Assembly (NCBI RefSeq): GCF_052045245.1 | Contig: NZ_JBQEON010000016.1 | Location: forward strand, 62,001-126,000 | Length of the DNA stretch: 64,000 nt | Origin: Burkholderia sp052045245 | GTDB taxonomy: Bacteria > Pseudomonadota > Gammaproteobacteria > Burkholderiales > Burkholderiaceae | Reading direction: 5' to 3' | Shown here: piece by piece, positions 16,603-24,926 of the stretch | Layout: each line of letters opens with the position of its first letter | How positions within the stretch are numbered: the first letter of the stretch is position 1 | Notes under the pieces: generated by a model | Database searches by the model: none | What the model was told of the DNA's origin: nothing | Seen by the model: only the letters and a program-made list of their open reading frames with translations | Translations under genes and position numbers: made by a program

Positions 16603-17649
16603 CTAGCGCTCGATCTGCCGGTTCCAGCGCGTATCCCACTGAGCGCGGCGCGCGTTGATCGCCGTCCAGTCGACCACCGTCACCTTGCGTACGAGCTCGT
16701 CGATGTTGCCGAGGCTTTGCTGCATCGCGGCGGGCATTTTCGCGAGGCGGTTGGTCGGGATCTGCTTGCCGGCGTCGGCCGCTTTCGTCTGCGCGGGCGC
16801 GGACAGCAGGAACTGCGCGAGCTTCTGCGCGAGCTGCGGGTCCGGATTGTTCGCGACCACGCACAGGTCGACGAGCAGCAGCACGGGGCCTTCCTTCGGG
16901 TTCGCGTACGCGACCGGGATGCCCTTGTCCTGCAGGTCGCCGACGCCGGTCGGCGTCAGCGGGAACAGGCCGGCCTCGCCGGTCTGCACCATCTCGGAGA
17001 TCTTCGCCGAGTTCGGGATGTACTCGACGACGTTCGGCCCGACCGTGCTCGCCCACTTGCTGAAGCCGGGCTCGACGTTCTGCTCGCTGCCGCCAAGCAG
17101 CCGGTTGATCGCGAGGAAGCCGTGTAGTCCGAACGTGCTGCTCGACGCGGACTGGAACACGACCTTGCCTTTGTATTTCGGATCGGCGAAATCCATCCAC
17201 GACGTCGGCGGCGCCCAGCCCTTCTCCGCGAACAGCTTCTTGTTGTACGCGATGCCGGTCATCCCGAGCTGCACGCCCGCGCCGACGTCGTCCTTCATCC
17301 GCGCGAACGGATACAGCTCCTTCAGTACCGGCGAATCGTCGAGCTTCTGGCAGACGCCGAGGCTGACCGCGCGCGCCATCACGCCGTCGTCGAGGAACGC
17401 GACGTGGATCTGCGGCTTGTTGCGGTTCGCGAGCAGCTTCGCGAGCACGTCCGACGACGTGCCGGGCACGACGACGACCTTCACGTTGTTCGCCTTCTCG
17501 AAGTCGGGCAGCACCTGGCTCGTATAGGCCTTTTCCATCGGGCCGCCGTTCATGCCGACGTAGATCGTTTTCGTTTGCGCGAACGCAGGTGCGCTCGCAC
17601 CGGCAACGCAGAGGGCGGCGGCGGCCGCGATCGTTCCGAGCAGTTTCAC
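16603..17649 (-). CDS. Periplasmic solute-binding protein of an opine/polyamine-type ABC transporter
   Basis: 348 aa, family 1 extracellular solute-binding protein (PotD/Fe3+/opine-type). The signal peptide VKLLGTIAAAAALCVAGASAPAFA is followed by QTKTIYVGMNGGPMEKAYTSQVLPDFEKANNVKV. The C-terminal lobe contains PTNRLAKMPAAM. It starts with GTG at 17649, preceded by AGAGGAG, and that GTG overlaps the TGA of the FAD oxidoreductase gene. It is the last gene of the seven-gene operon running from 23421. It captures the substrate in the periplasm for the two permeases and ATPase. Confidence 0.9.
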   Translation of the reverse strand: MKLLGTIAAAAALCVAGASAPAFAQTKTIYVGMNGGPMEKAYTSQVLPDFEKANNVKVVVVPGTSSDVLAKLLANRNKPQIHVAFLDDGVMARAVSLGVCQKLDDSPVLKELYPFARMKDDVGAGVQLGMTGIAYNKKLFAEKGWAPPTSWMDFADPKYKGKVVFQSASSSTFGLHGFLAINRLLGGSEQNVEPGFSKWASTVGPNVVEYIPNSAKISEMVQTGEAGLFPLTPTGVGDLQDKGIPVAYANPKEGPVLLLVDLCVVANNPDPQLAQKLAQFLLSAPAQTKAADAGKQIPTNRLAKMPAAMQQSLGNIDELVRKVTVVDWTAINARRAQWDTRWNRQIER

Positions 17650-18797
17650 TTGTGGGTCTCCTCTTGACGGAAAGGGGCGGCCGGCGCGCCGGATGCGACG
17701 AAGCGGCCGATCGAGAATGCTTCGAGTGGCGTGGCGGTTTCGCCGGCCGTGACGAGATCGGCGAGTATCTCGCCGACGCCGGGTGCGAGCAGGAAGCCGC
17801 CGCCCGAAAAGCCGAACGCATGCAGCAGGTTCGGCGTGGTGCGGCTCGCGCCGACGATCGGGTTGTGGTCGGGCGTGCAGCCTTCGACGCCGCTCCACGT
17901 GCGGATCAGCAGCGCATCGCGCAGCGCGGGCAGCAGCGCGCACGCATCACGCATCACCGCGCGGGTCGTGTCGACCGACGGCTGGCCGAATTCGCCGTCG
18001 CCGTGGCCGCGTCCGCCGCCGATCACGCAGTTGCCGCGCGCGACCTGCCGCGCGTACACGCCGCCGCCGTACACGCCGAGGTTGTGCGTGATGAACGGCG
18101 GCAGCGGTTCGGTTACCCACATGTTCGGGTAGATCGGCTCCATCGGCACGGCCTCGCCGAAGCGCTCGGCAATCGTGTTCGCCCACGCGCCGGCCGAATT
18201 GACCAGCCACGTCGAGGTGCACGCGCGGCCGCCCGCGTGAAAGTGGAAGCGCGTGCCGTCGTGTTGAACGTCGCCGACCGGCGTGTGCTCGAACACGTCG
18301 GCGCCTGCCGCGCGCGCCGCGCGCGCGAACGCGGGCGACACGAGGCGCGGGTTCGCATGGCCGTCGGTCGAACACAGCGAACCGCCGAGCGCCGCGCGGC
18401 CGAGCCACGGGTAGCGGCGGCGGAACGCGTCGCCGCGCATCACCTGCAGCGGCAGTCCGTGCTCGCCGGCGAGCGCGGCATACGCGTCGAGCGCGTCGAG
18501 GTCGGCGTCGCTGCGCGCGAGCCGCAAATGTCCCGACACGACGAACTCGCCGTCGATGCCGATCAGCTCGGGCAGGCGATCCCAGATACGCCGCGCGCGC
18601 AGCGCGAGCGGCAGTTGTTCGGCCGGGCGGCCCTGGCAGCGCACGCCGCCGTAGTTCACGCCGCTCGCCTGCGCGCCGCAGTCGCGCCGCTCGAACAGCC
18701 CGACGTGCAGGCCGCGCCGCGTCATCGCAAGCGCGGCCGATGCGCCGACGAGGCCGCCACCGACGATCGCGACGTCGTAATGCCGGATCTCACTCAT
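17646..18797 (-). CDS. FAD-dependent oxidoreductase, DAO family (opine oxidase / sarcosine oxidase beta-like subunit)
   Basis: 383 aa. The N-terminal FAD site is YDVAIVGGGLVGASAALAMTRRG. Later YGGVRCQGR, GVEGCTPDHNPIVG and HAFGFSGGGFLLAPGVGE are typical of the D-amino-acid-oxidase/OoxB/HcnC subunit, which oxidises a C-N bond of an amino acid derivative. It overlaps the upstream subunit gene by 8 bases and the downstream binding-protein gene by 4 bases. It is expected to work as a complex with the proteins at 18790-20223 and 20220-20564. Confidence 0.88.
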   Translation of the reverse strand: MSEIRHYDVAIVGGGLVGASAALAMTRRGLHVGLFERRDCGAQASGVNYGGVRCQGRPAEQLPLALRARRIWDRLPELIGIDGEFVVSGHLRLARSDADLDALDAYAALAGEHGLPLQVMRGDAFRRRYPWLGRAALGGSLCSTDGHANPRLVSPAFARAARAAGADVFEHTPVGDVQHDGTRFHFHAGGRACTSTWLVNSAGAWANTIAERFGEAVPMEPIYPNMWVTEPLPPFITHNLGVYGGGVYARQVARGNCVIGGGRGHGDGEFGQPSVDTTRAVMRDACALLPALRDALLIRTWSGVEGCTPDHNPIVGASRTTPNLLHAFGFSGGGFLLAPGVGEILADLVTAGETATPLEAFSIGRFVASGAPAAPFRQEETHK

Positions 18798-20223
18798 CGC
18801 GGGCCTCGTCGGGAATCGCCGCGACGTCGTCGCCCACGAGCGCGGCCGAGATCGGGAACGGCTTCACCGGCGGTTGCGCGCGCAACCGGCCGACCTCCGC
18901 GAGCGGGCGGCCGGTTTCGGCGGCCAGTACGAGCGCGGTCGCGTCGCCGCACATGCGGCCCTGGCAGCGACCCATGCCGGCGCGCGTCAGTGCTTTCAGC
19001 CGGTTCAGCTCGGCGGCCTCGCCGCTACGGATGCAGCGCCGCAGCGTGCCCGCGTCGATTTCCTCGCAGCGGCACACGATCGTGTCGTCCGGGCAGCATG
19101 CGGCGAGCTCGGGCGGCGGCCCGAACGCCGCTTCGAGGCCCGCGCGGAACGCGCCGATGCGCGCGAGCGTGCGTTCGAGCGTGGCCGCATCGGGCTTGCC
19201 GGGCGGCGATGTCGGCGCGATGCCTGCGTCGTCGAGCAACGCGAGCGCGGCGCGCCGGCCCGATGCCTCGGCCGCGTCGGCCCCCGCGATGCCCGCGCCG
19301 TCGCCCGCGACGTAAATGCCGCGCACCGACGTCCTGCCGGCCGCGTCGCGCTCGGGCAGCCACGCGCGGTTGATCGGGTCGAAGCCGAACCGGCAGCCCG
19401 CGAGATCGGCGAGCTGCGTCTCCGAGCGCAGCCCGAAGCCGAGGCCGAGCGCATCGCAGTCGATCGTCCGCTGCGTCGCGTCGCCGCCGGCGGCGCGCCA
19501 TGCGAGGCCGGTGACATGGCGCTCGCCGAGCACGCGATCGAGCGTCACGCCCGTTTCGATCGCGACGCCGTGCGCCCGCAGCCAGCCGATGTAATACAGC
19601 CCCTTCGCGAAGGTCGCCGGCATGCGCAGCAGCGCCGGTGTCGCGGCGGCCTGCCGGCGCAGCGGGCTCGTGTCGAGCACCGCCGCGACCTGCGCGCCGG
19701 CCTTCGCATACTGATACGCGACGAGATACAGCAACGGCCCCGTGCCCGCGAACACGATGCGGCTGCCGATCGCGCAACCCTGCGATTTCAGCGCGACCTG
19801 CGCGCCGCCAAGCGTATAGACGCCGGCAAGCGTCCAGCCCGGCACCGGCAGCATGCGATCGGTCGCGCCGCTCGCGACGATCAGGTGCGAGAACGGCACG
19901 CTCGTTTCGCGGCCGTCCTGCAGCGTGTCGACGCGGCCCGCGCCGCATGCCCACGCCAGCGTGTTCGGCCGGTAGTCGACGTGCGGCAGCAGCGCGGCCA
20001 TCGTCCGGTGCACGGCGTCCGCCTTCGCGGCCTCGAAGCCGTGCAGTGCGCGCTTGCCGCGGGCGAACCTGCCGTCGACGGGCGGCTGCCGGTAGATCTG
20101 GCCGCCCCAGCGCGCGTTCTCGTCGATCACGACGGGGCGCAGCCCCGCGTCGACCAGCGCCTCGGCCGCGCGCACGCCGGCCGGCCCCGCGCCGACGATC
20201 ACGGGTTGCAGGGCGTCGCTCAT
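18790..20223 (-). CDS. FAD/NAD-binding oxidoreductase with C-terminal BFD-like [2Fe-2S] domain (opine oxidase A / HcnB-like)
   Basis: 477 aa. The FAD motif VIVGAGPAGVRAAEALVDAG and the second dinucleotide motif VFAGTGPLLYLVAYQYAKAG are followed by YVAGDGAGIAG. The C-terminal region has Cys residues in IVCRCEEID and GMGRCQGRMCG, the four ligands of a BFD-type [2Fe-2S] cluster. This matches the alpha subunit of heterotrimeric opine, hydroxyproline or cyanide-forming (HcnABC) dehydrogenases. The ATG at 20223 overlaps the TGA of the small iron-sulfur gene. Confidence 0.9.
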   Translation of the reverse strand: MSDALQPVIVGAGPAGVRAAEALVDAGLRPVVIDENARWGGQIYRQPPVDGRFARGKRALHGFEAAKADAVHRTMAALLPHVDYRPNTLAWACGAGRVDTLQDGRETSVPFSHLIVASGATDRMLPVPGWTLAGVYTLGGAQVALKSQGCAIGSRIVFAGTGPLLYLVAYQYAKAGAQVAAVLDTSPLRRQAAATPALLRMPATFAKGLYYIGWLRAHGVAIETGVTLDRVLGERHVTGLAWRAAGGDATQRTIDCDALGLGFGLRSETQLADLAGCRFGFDPINRAWLPERDAAGRTSVRGIYVAGDGAGIAGADAAEASGRRAALALLDDAGIAPTSPPGKPDAATLERTLARIGAFRAGLEAAFGPPPELAACCPDDTIVCRCEEIDAGTLRRCIRSGEAAELNRLKALTRAGMGRCQGRMCGDATALVLAAETGRPLAEVGRLRAQPPVKPFPISAALVGDDVAAIPDEARDE

Positions 20224-20564
20224 GATGCGTCGCCGGCCGCGGCGTGCGGCGTGCCGGTGACGATCCGCATGCCGTCGGCGATCGGCGTCGAGCAGGCGCG
20301 CACCCGTGCGCCGGCTTCGGTGCGCACCCAGCAATCCTGGCACGCGCCGATCAGGCAGAAGCCCGCGCGCGGCTCGCCGCTGAATTCGCTCACGCGCACG
20401 CGGCGCTGCGCGACGAGGATCGCGGTGAGCACGGTGTCGCCGGCGAGCGCCTGCGCGGGCCGTCCGTCGAGCGTGAATGCGACGGCGTCACGCTCGCGTT
20501 CGGCGATGCGCACGAACTGCGCGCCGTCGGCCGCGGTGTCGGTTGAACGGAAAACGGAAGTCAT
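20220..20564 (-). CDS. (2Fe-2S)-binding small subunit (opine oxidase gamma / HcnA-like)
   Basis: 114 aa. A ferredoxin-like fold with AFTLDGRPAQALAGDTVLTAIL and the cysteines of RAGFCLIGACQDCWV and ARVRACSTP binds one [2Fe-2S] cluster. It is the electron-transfer subunit of the heterotrimer with the two following flavoproteins. Its start at 20564 lies two bases after the stop of the second permease and its stop overlaps the next ATG, so it is embedded in the operon. Confidence 0.88.
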   Translation of the reverse strand: MTSVFRSTDTAADGAQFVRIAERERDAVAFTLDGRPAQALAGDTVLTAILVAQRRVRVSEFSGEPRAGFCLIGACQDCWVRTEAGARVRACSTPIADGMRIVTGTPHAAAGDAS

Positions 20565-20566
20565 CG

Positions 20567-21361
20567 TCAGTGTTGGCCGATCAGGATGCGGTTCAGGCCG
20601 TACACGCGATCGAGCAGCAGCATCGCGCCGGCGGTGATGAAGATGACGAGCGCCGACACCGACGCCATCATCGGGTCGATCGATTCGGTCGCGTACATGT
20701 ACATGCGCACGGGCAGCGTGACCGTTTGCGGCGACGTGACGAAGATCGACATCGTCAGCTCGTCGAAGCTGTTGATGAACGCCAGCAGCCAGCCGCCCGT
20801 GATGCCGGGCACGATCATCGGCAGCGTGATGCGGCGGAAGGTCGTCCACGGATCGGCGCCGAGCGAGCACGCGGCCTGCTCGATGCTGCGGTCGAGGCCC
20901 GCGACGGACGCAAGCACGAGCCGCATCACGAACGGTGTGATGACGATCATGTGCGCGAGCACCAGCCAGGCGAACGAGCCGGTCGCGCCGATCAGCGCGA
21001 AGAAGCGCAGCAAGGCGATGCCGAGCACGAGGCCGGGAATCACGAGCGGCGACAGCAGCAGACCGTTCAGGAACGCGCGGCCGGGAAACATTGCGCGGCC
21101 GATGGCGAGGCCCGCCGGCAACGCGATCGCGAGCGACAGCGTCGCCGATGCGAAGGCGAGCTTCAGGCTGTTGAAGAACGCGGTGACGAAATCGGGGTAG
21201 TCGAGGATCGCGCGGAACCAGCGCAACGACAGCCCGTGGGTCGGCAGCGTCAGCGTTTCGTCGGGCGTGAACGCGACCAGCACGACGATCGCGAGCGGCG
21301 CGAGCACGAACAGGATCACGAGCGTGTGAAATGCGAGGGCGAAGGGGCCGTTCTTTCTCAT
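20567..21361 (-). CDS. ABC transporter permease 2 (PotC-like)
   Basis: 264 aa with about six membrane segments. The EAA loop is EQAACSLGADPWTTFRRITLPMIVPGITGG, the contact site for the ATPase. The N-terminus KNGPFALAFHTLVILFVLAPLAIVVLVAF resembles PotC of the spermidine/putrescine and opine family. The ATG at 21361 overlaps the stop of permease 1 (ATGA). Confidence 0.92.
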   Translation of the reverse strand: MRKNGPFALAFHTLVILFVLAPLAIVVLVAFTPDETLTLPTHGLSLRWFRAILDYPDFVTAFFNSLKLAFASATLSLAIALPAGLAIGRAMFPGRAFLNGLLLSPLVIPGLVLGIALLRFFALIGATGSFAWLVLAHMIVITPFVMRLVLASVAGLDRSIEQAACSLGADPWTTFRRITLPMIVPGITGGWLLAFINSFDELTMSIFVTSPQTVTLPVRMYMYATESIDPMMASVSALVIFITAGAMLLLDRVYGLNRILIGQH

Positions 21362-22338
21362 CGCGAGGAACCTCCGAGGCTGCGCGCGTAGCGGCGTTCG
21401 AGCACGCGGTAGTAGGTGAGCATCACGACGAGATTCGCAACCAGCAGCAACACCGCGATCGTCGCGCCGAGCGGCCAGTTCAGCGAGCCGAGGAATTCGT
21501 CGTAGACGGCGGTTGCCGCGACCTTCAGCCGGCGGCCGCCGAGCAGGCCGGGAATCGCGAACGCGCTCGCCGACAGCCCGAACACCATCAGGCTGCCCGA
21601 CAGCACGCCGGGCATCAGCTGCGGCAACACGATGCGGCGCAGCGTCGTGAACGGCGATGCGCCGAGCGACAGCGCCGCGTGCTCGGTCAGCGGATCGAGC
21701 CGCTGGAGTGCCGTCCATACGGGGATCACCATGAACGGCAGCATCACGTGCACCAGCGCGATCACGATCGCGAAGGTCGTGTATTCGAGCTTGTACGGGC
21801 CGAGGCCGGCGAGCCCGAGCGCCTGGTTCACGAGCCCGCTCGTGTTGAGCAGCATGCTCCAGCCGAACGCGCGCACGACCACCGACACGAGCAGCGGCGC
21901 GAGGATCGCGAGCAGGAACAGCGAACGCCACGGGTCGCGCATCTTCGACAGCACGTACGCTTCCGGCGTGCCGATCGCGACGCAGAGCGCGGTCGTCAGC
22001 GCGGCGATGCCGAACGTGCGCGCGAAGATCGCATGGAAGTACGACGAACCGAGCACGTCCGCGTAGTTGCCGAACTGGAACGCGGCGATCGCGCCCGTTG
22101 CCGGGTCGAAGCGGTAGAACGTCAGCACGAACGTCATCGCAAGCGGCACGAGCACGAGCGCGGCGAACAGGGCGAATGCGGGCGCGCACATCAGCCACGG
22201 CGGCACATGCGCGCGCCATGTCGCGCGCGGCGTGAGCGCGGCGGCGCGTGCCGGCACGGCATCGACGGAAGTCGCGGACGGTTGCGCGAGCCCGGCCGGC
22301 ACGCCGTCGGTCGGGAGCGGGCGGGTGGGCTGTCCCAT
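21358..22338 (-). CDS. ABC transporter permease 1 (PotB-like)
   Basis: 326 aa with a hydrophilic N-terminal extension of about 45 residues rich in Pro and Ala, then six membrane segments. The EAA loop is EHAALSLGASPFTTLRRIVLPQLMPGVLSG. It follows the ATPase gene with no spacer: the TGA is immediately followed by this ATG. It is the partner of the permease at 20567-21361. Confidence 0.91.
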   Translation of the reverse strand: MGQPTRPLPTDGVPAGLAQPSATSVDAVPARAAALTPRATWRAHVPPWLMCAPAFALFAALVLVPLAMTFVLTFYRFDPATGAIAAFQFGNYADVLGSSYFHAIFARTFGIAALTTALCVAIGTPEAYVLSKMRDPWRSLFLLAILAPLLVSVVVRAFGWSMLLNTSGLVNQALGLAGLGPYKLEYTTFAIVIALVHVMLPFMVIPVWTALQRLDPLTEHAALSLGASPFTTLRRIVLPQLMPGVLSGSLMVFGLSASAFAIPGLLGGRRLKVAATAVYDEFLGSLNWPLGATIAVLLLVANLVVMLTYYRVLERRYARSLGGSSR

Positions 22339-23421
22339 TCAGGCCTCCCGGCGCATCACGCGCACGGCGTCGCTGTGCCAGTCGATGCCGACCGGCGCGC
22401 CCTCCGCGAGCGGCTCCGCGCCTTCGTTCTGGCAGCACACGAGCACTTCGCCGAGCGCGCTGTCGACGCGGTACAGCCACTGGCTGCCGAGGAAGAAGCG
22501 GCTCGTGACGGTCGCGGCGAAGCGGCCCGCGCCGGGCGCGCACAGTCGCAGCTTTTCCGGGCGGATGCAGACCGACACGGCGTCGCCGACGCGCATGTCG
22601 CGCTCGCGCGCCGGCAGGTGCGCCGTGCGGCCCGTTTCCGCGAGATCGTGGCCGAGGTCGATGCGGATCGCGTCGCCGTCGTGCGCGACGATCGTGCCGG
22701 GCAGCAGGTTCGCCTTGCCGATGAACTGCGACACGAAATGGTTCTCCGGGCGTTCGTACGCGCGATACGGCGTGTCGGTCTGCGTGATGCGGCCGGCTTC
22801 CATCACGACCACGCGGTCGCTGATCGACAGTGCTTCCGATTGATCGTGCGTGACCATGATCGTCGTCGTGCCGATCTTGCGCTGGATCGCGCGCAGCTCG
22901 AACTGCATCTCCTCGCGCAGCTTCGCATCGAGGTTCGACATCGGTTCGTCGAGCAGCAGCACCGGCGGCTCGATCACGACGGCGCGCGCGATCGCGACGC
23001 GCTGCCGCTGGCCGCCCGACAACTCGCGCGGAAAGCGGTGCGCGAGCGCATCGAGGCGCACCAGCGCGAGCGCCGCGCGAATGCGCTCGGCGCGCTCGGC
23101 CTTGTCGACGCCGCGCATGTCGAGACCGAAGCCGACGTTCTCCGCGACGCTCATGTGCGGGAACAGCGCATAGCTCTGGAACACGATGCCGAGCCCGCGG
23201 CGGTTCGGCTTCATGTGCGTGATGTCCTGCCCGTCGAGCGCGATGCGGCCGCGCGTGACGTCGACGAAGCCGGCGATCATCTGCAGCGTCGTGGTCTTGC
23301 CGCAGCCCGACGGCCCGAGCAGCGACACGAATTCGCCTTGTTCGACCGACAGGTTGACGTCGGCGACGGCGGTGAGCTGCCCGAACGATTTCGTCAGATC
23401 CGTAAGCGTGAGAAACGACAT
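22339..23421 (-). CDS. ABC transporter ATP-binding protein (PotA-like)
   Basis: 360 aa. Walker A is LLGPSGCGKTTTLQMIAGF, the signature LSGGQRQRVAIARAV, Walker B VLLLDEPMSNLD, and the switch His is in MVTHDQSEAL. A C-terminal TOBE domain (about 280-360) is typical of the polyamine/opine/iron class. The start at 23421 follows CCGGAG. It is the first gene of the operon, so the promoter should lie in 23422-23715. Confidence 0.93.
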   Translation of the reverse strand: MSFLTLTDLTKSFGQLTAVADVNLSVEQGEFVSLLGPSGCGKTTTLQMIAGFVDVTRGRIALDGQDITHMKPNRRGLGIVFQSYALFPHMSVAENVGFGLDMRGVDKAERAERIRAALALVRLDALAHRFPRELSGGQRQRVAIARAVVIEPPVLLLDEPMSNLDAKLREEMQFELRAIQRKIGTTTIMVTHDQSEALSISDRVVVMEAGRITQTDTPYRAYERPENHFVSQFIGKANLLPGTIVAHDGDAIRIDLGHDLAETGRTAHLPARERDMRVGDAVSVCIRPEKLRLCAPGAGRFAATVTSRFFLGSQWLYRVDSALGEVLVCCQNEGAEPLAEGAPVGIDWHSDAVRVMRREA

Positions 23422-23523
23422 GGGAAGCTCCGGGTTCGCGCACCGCATGGCCGGTGCACCGATGACGCGGACTCTAGCCAACCATATTTCGGAGCGTCAA
23501 TTTCGAATTCTGCTGATCGGGAT

Positions 23524-23540
23524 GAATTTTGAAAAAATTC
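23524..23540. promoter_or_regulatory. Perfect inverted repeat between operon and iclR-type gene
   Basis: GAATTTT-GAA-AAAATTC is a perfect 7-3-7 dyad in an AT-rich patch of the 294-base divergent region. By position it is the best operator candidate for the IclR regulator acting on the transporter operon. Confidence 0.5.
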
Positions 23541-23715
23541 CATTGAACGGAACGGATGAGGGAATCGCGCGCGAATCGTTCCGATGGATGACGCACGGGC
23601 ATGCCGCGAAATGCACGCGTCAATCCCGTGCACACCCGGATGCCCGTGGATGATCGACCGGACGACAATGGCGGCTCGCCTGTTTCGTTCAATGAAATCA
23701 TCGAGGAGAGACGGC

Positions 23716-24624
23716 ATGCAGGAACCCCATTCGCCCGGAACGCCGCCGGCCGCATGCACGCCGCGCCCGGACGAGGACGCCGCCGCCGAGGTGACCGATA
23801 CGCGTGATGCCGCCGGCGCGCCCGGCACCGGCATGCTGCAGCGTGCGTTCGCGATCCTGCGCGCACTGGCCGGCATGCAGCAGGACGGCGTGCGCGTCAC
23901 GCACCTCGCGAAGGCCGTCGGCCTCACGCAGGGCACCGCGCATCGGATCCTGCAGTCGCTGATCGCCGAAGGGATGGTCGAGCAGGACGAACAGTCGAAG
24001 CTGTACCGGCTGAGCGTCGATTTCTTCGCGCTGGCCGCGCTGGCCGGCAACCCGAGCAGCATGCGCACGCTGTGCCGGCCCGCATTGCTGCGGCTGTGCG
24101 CGAGCCTCGGCGAGACCATCTTCCTGCTCGTGAAGAGCGGCTTCGACGCGGTGTGTCTCGACCTGTGCGAAGGCCCGTTCCCGATCCGCTCGTTTACCGG
24201 CGACATCGGTGGGCGCATCGCGCTCGGCGTCGGGCAGGGCAGCCTCGCGATCCTCGCGTTCCTGCCGGAAGCCGAGCGCGAGGAAGTGATCCGCTTCAAC
24301 GTGCCGCGCATTCGCGGCTACGGCGTGCTCGACGAGGTGTACCTGCGCACCGAGATCGAGCGCGTGCGGCAACTCGGCTACGCGGGCCGCAACAGCGGCG
24401 TGCTGGACGGGATGGCCGGCGTCGCGGTGCCGATCCTCGATCGCACCGGTTATCCGGTCGGCGCGCTGAGCGTCGGTACGCTTGCGTCGCGCCTCGGCGA
24501 CGACCGGATGCCGATGGTCGTCGAACTGCTCCGGCGCCAGGCCGACGCCATCGGCCCGCGCACGAATCCGTTCGACGCCGCGTTGCGGCGGCCGATGCAC
24601 GGTCTATCCGGGAAAACCGCATAA
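23716..24624 (+). CDS. IclR-family transcriptional regulator
   Basis: 302 aa, longer than the usual 250 because of a 38-residue acidic, Pro-rich N-terminal tail before MLQRAFAILRAL. The winged helix has VTHLAKAVGLTQGTAHRILQSLIAEGMVEQ. The effector domain includes GYAGRNSGVLDGMAGVAVPILDRTGYPVGALSVGT. The start at 23716 follows GAGGAGAG. It is divergent from the opine-type ABC/oxidase operon and upstream of the porin and amidohydrolase, so it may control both units. Confidence 0.88.
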   Translation: MQEPHSPGTPPAACTPRPDEDAAAEVTDTRDAAGAPGTGMLQRAFAILRALAGMQQDGVRVTHLAKAVGLTQGTAHRILQSLIAEGMVEQDEQSKLYRLSVDFFALAALAGNPSSMRTLCRPALLRLCASLGETIFLLVKSGFDAVCLDLCEGPFPIRSFTGDIGGRIALGVGQGSLAILAFLPEAEREEVIRFNVPRIRGYGVLDEVYLRTEIERVRQLGYAGRNSGVLDGMAGVAVPILDRTGYPVGALSVGTLASRLGDDRMPMVVELLRRQADAIGPRTNPFDAALRRPMHGLSGKTA

Positions 24625-24777
24625 GCGCGTCGCGCGTCGCCGTTTCGTCAGCTTGCTTGCGCGAGCCATTCACGTCTGAACAAAATGCGCCGCGTCCGGC
24701 CGGCCTCCAGGCTTTCCGTCGGCTTTCGGACGTGCACATTCCCCATCCGTCTCCGCTTCATTCCTCCCCATTCGATT

Positions 24778-24798
24778 TTCAACTGTCGGCCAGTTGAA
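24778..24798. promoter_or_regulatory. Perfect 21-base inverted repeat upstream of porin
   Basis: TTCAACTG-TCGGC-CAGTTGAA is an 8-5-8 perfect dyad 129 bases before the porin start. There is no U-tract, so an operator is more likely than a terminator. Confidence 0.5.
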
Positions 24799-24822
24799 CA
24801 TTTCATTTCTTGATGCGATTGC

Positions 24823-24841
24823 GGCTGGATACCATCCAGCC
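24823..24841. promoter_or_regulatory. Perfect 19-base inverted repeat upstream of porin
   Basis: GGCTGGAT-ACC-ATCCAGCC is an 8-3-8 perfect dyad 24 bases after the first one and 86 bases before the porin start. The TGGAT-ACC-ATCCA core has the size of sites bound by dimeric IclR or GntR proteins, and the IclR gene ends just upstream. Confidence 0.52.
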
Positions 24842-24926
24842 ACTGTCTATACAACCTGATCGGTGCGTATGGGCAGGATCAAAAAACACAACATCGACAA
24901 GACGGTTTGGAGCGGAGAAGACGAAG

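Larger units (their letters stand above)
24625..24926. other. Gene-free region before the truncated porin
   Basis: 302 bases, AT-richer than its surroundings in the second half. It holds two perfect inverted repeats (24778-24798 and 24823-24841). No small gene with a good start was seen. Confidence 0.6.
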
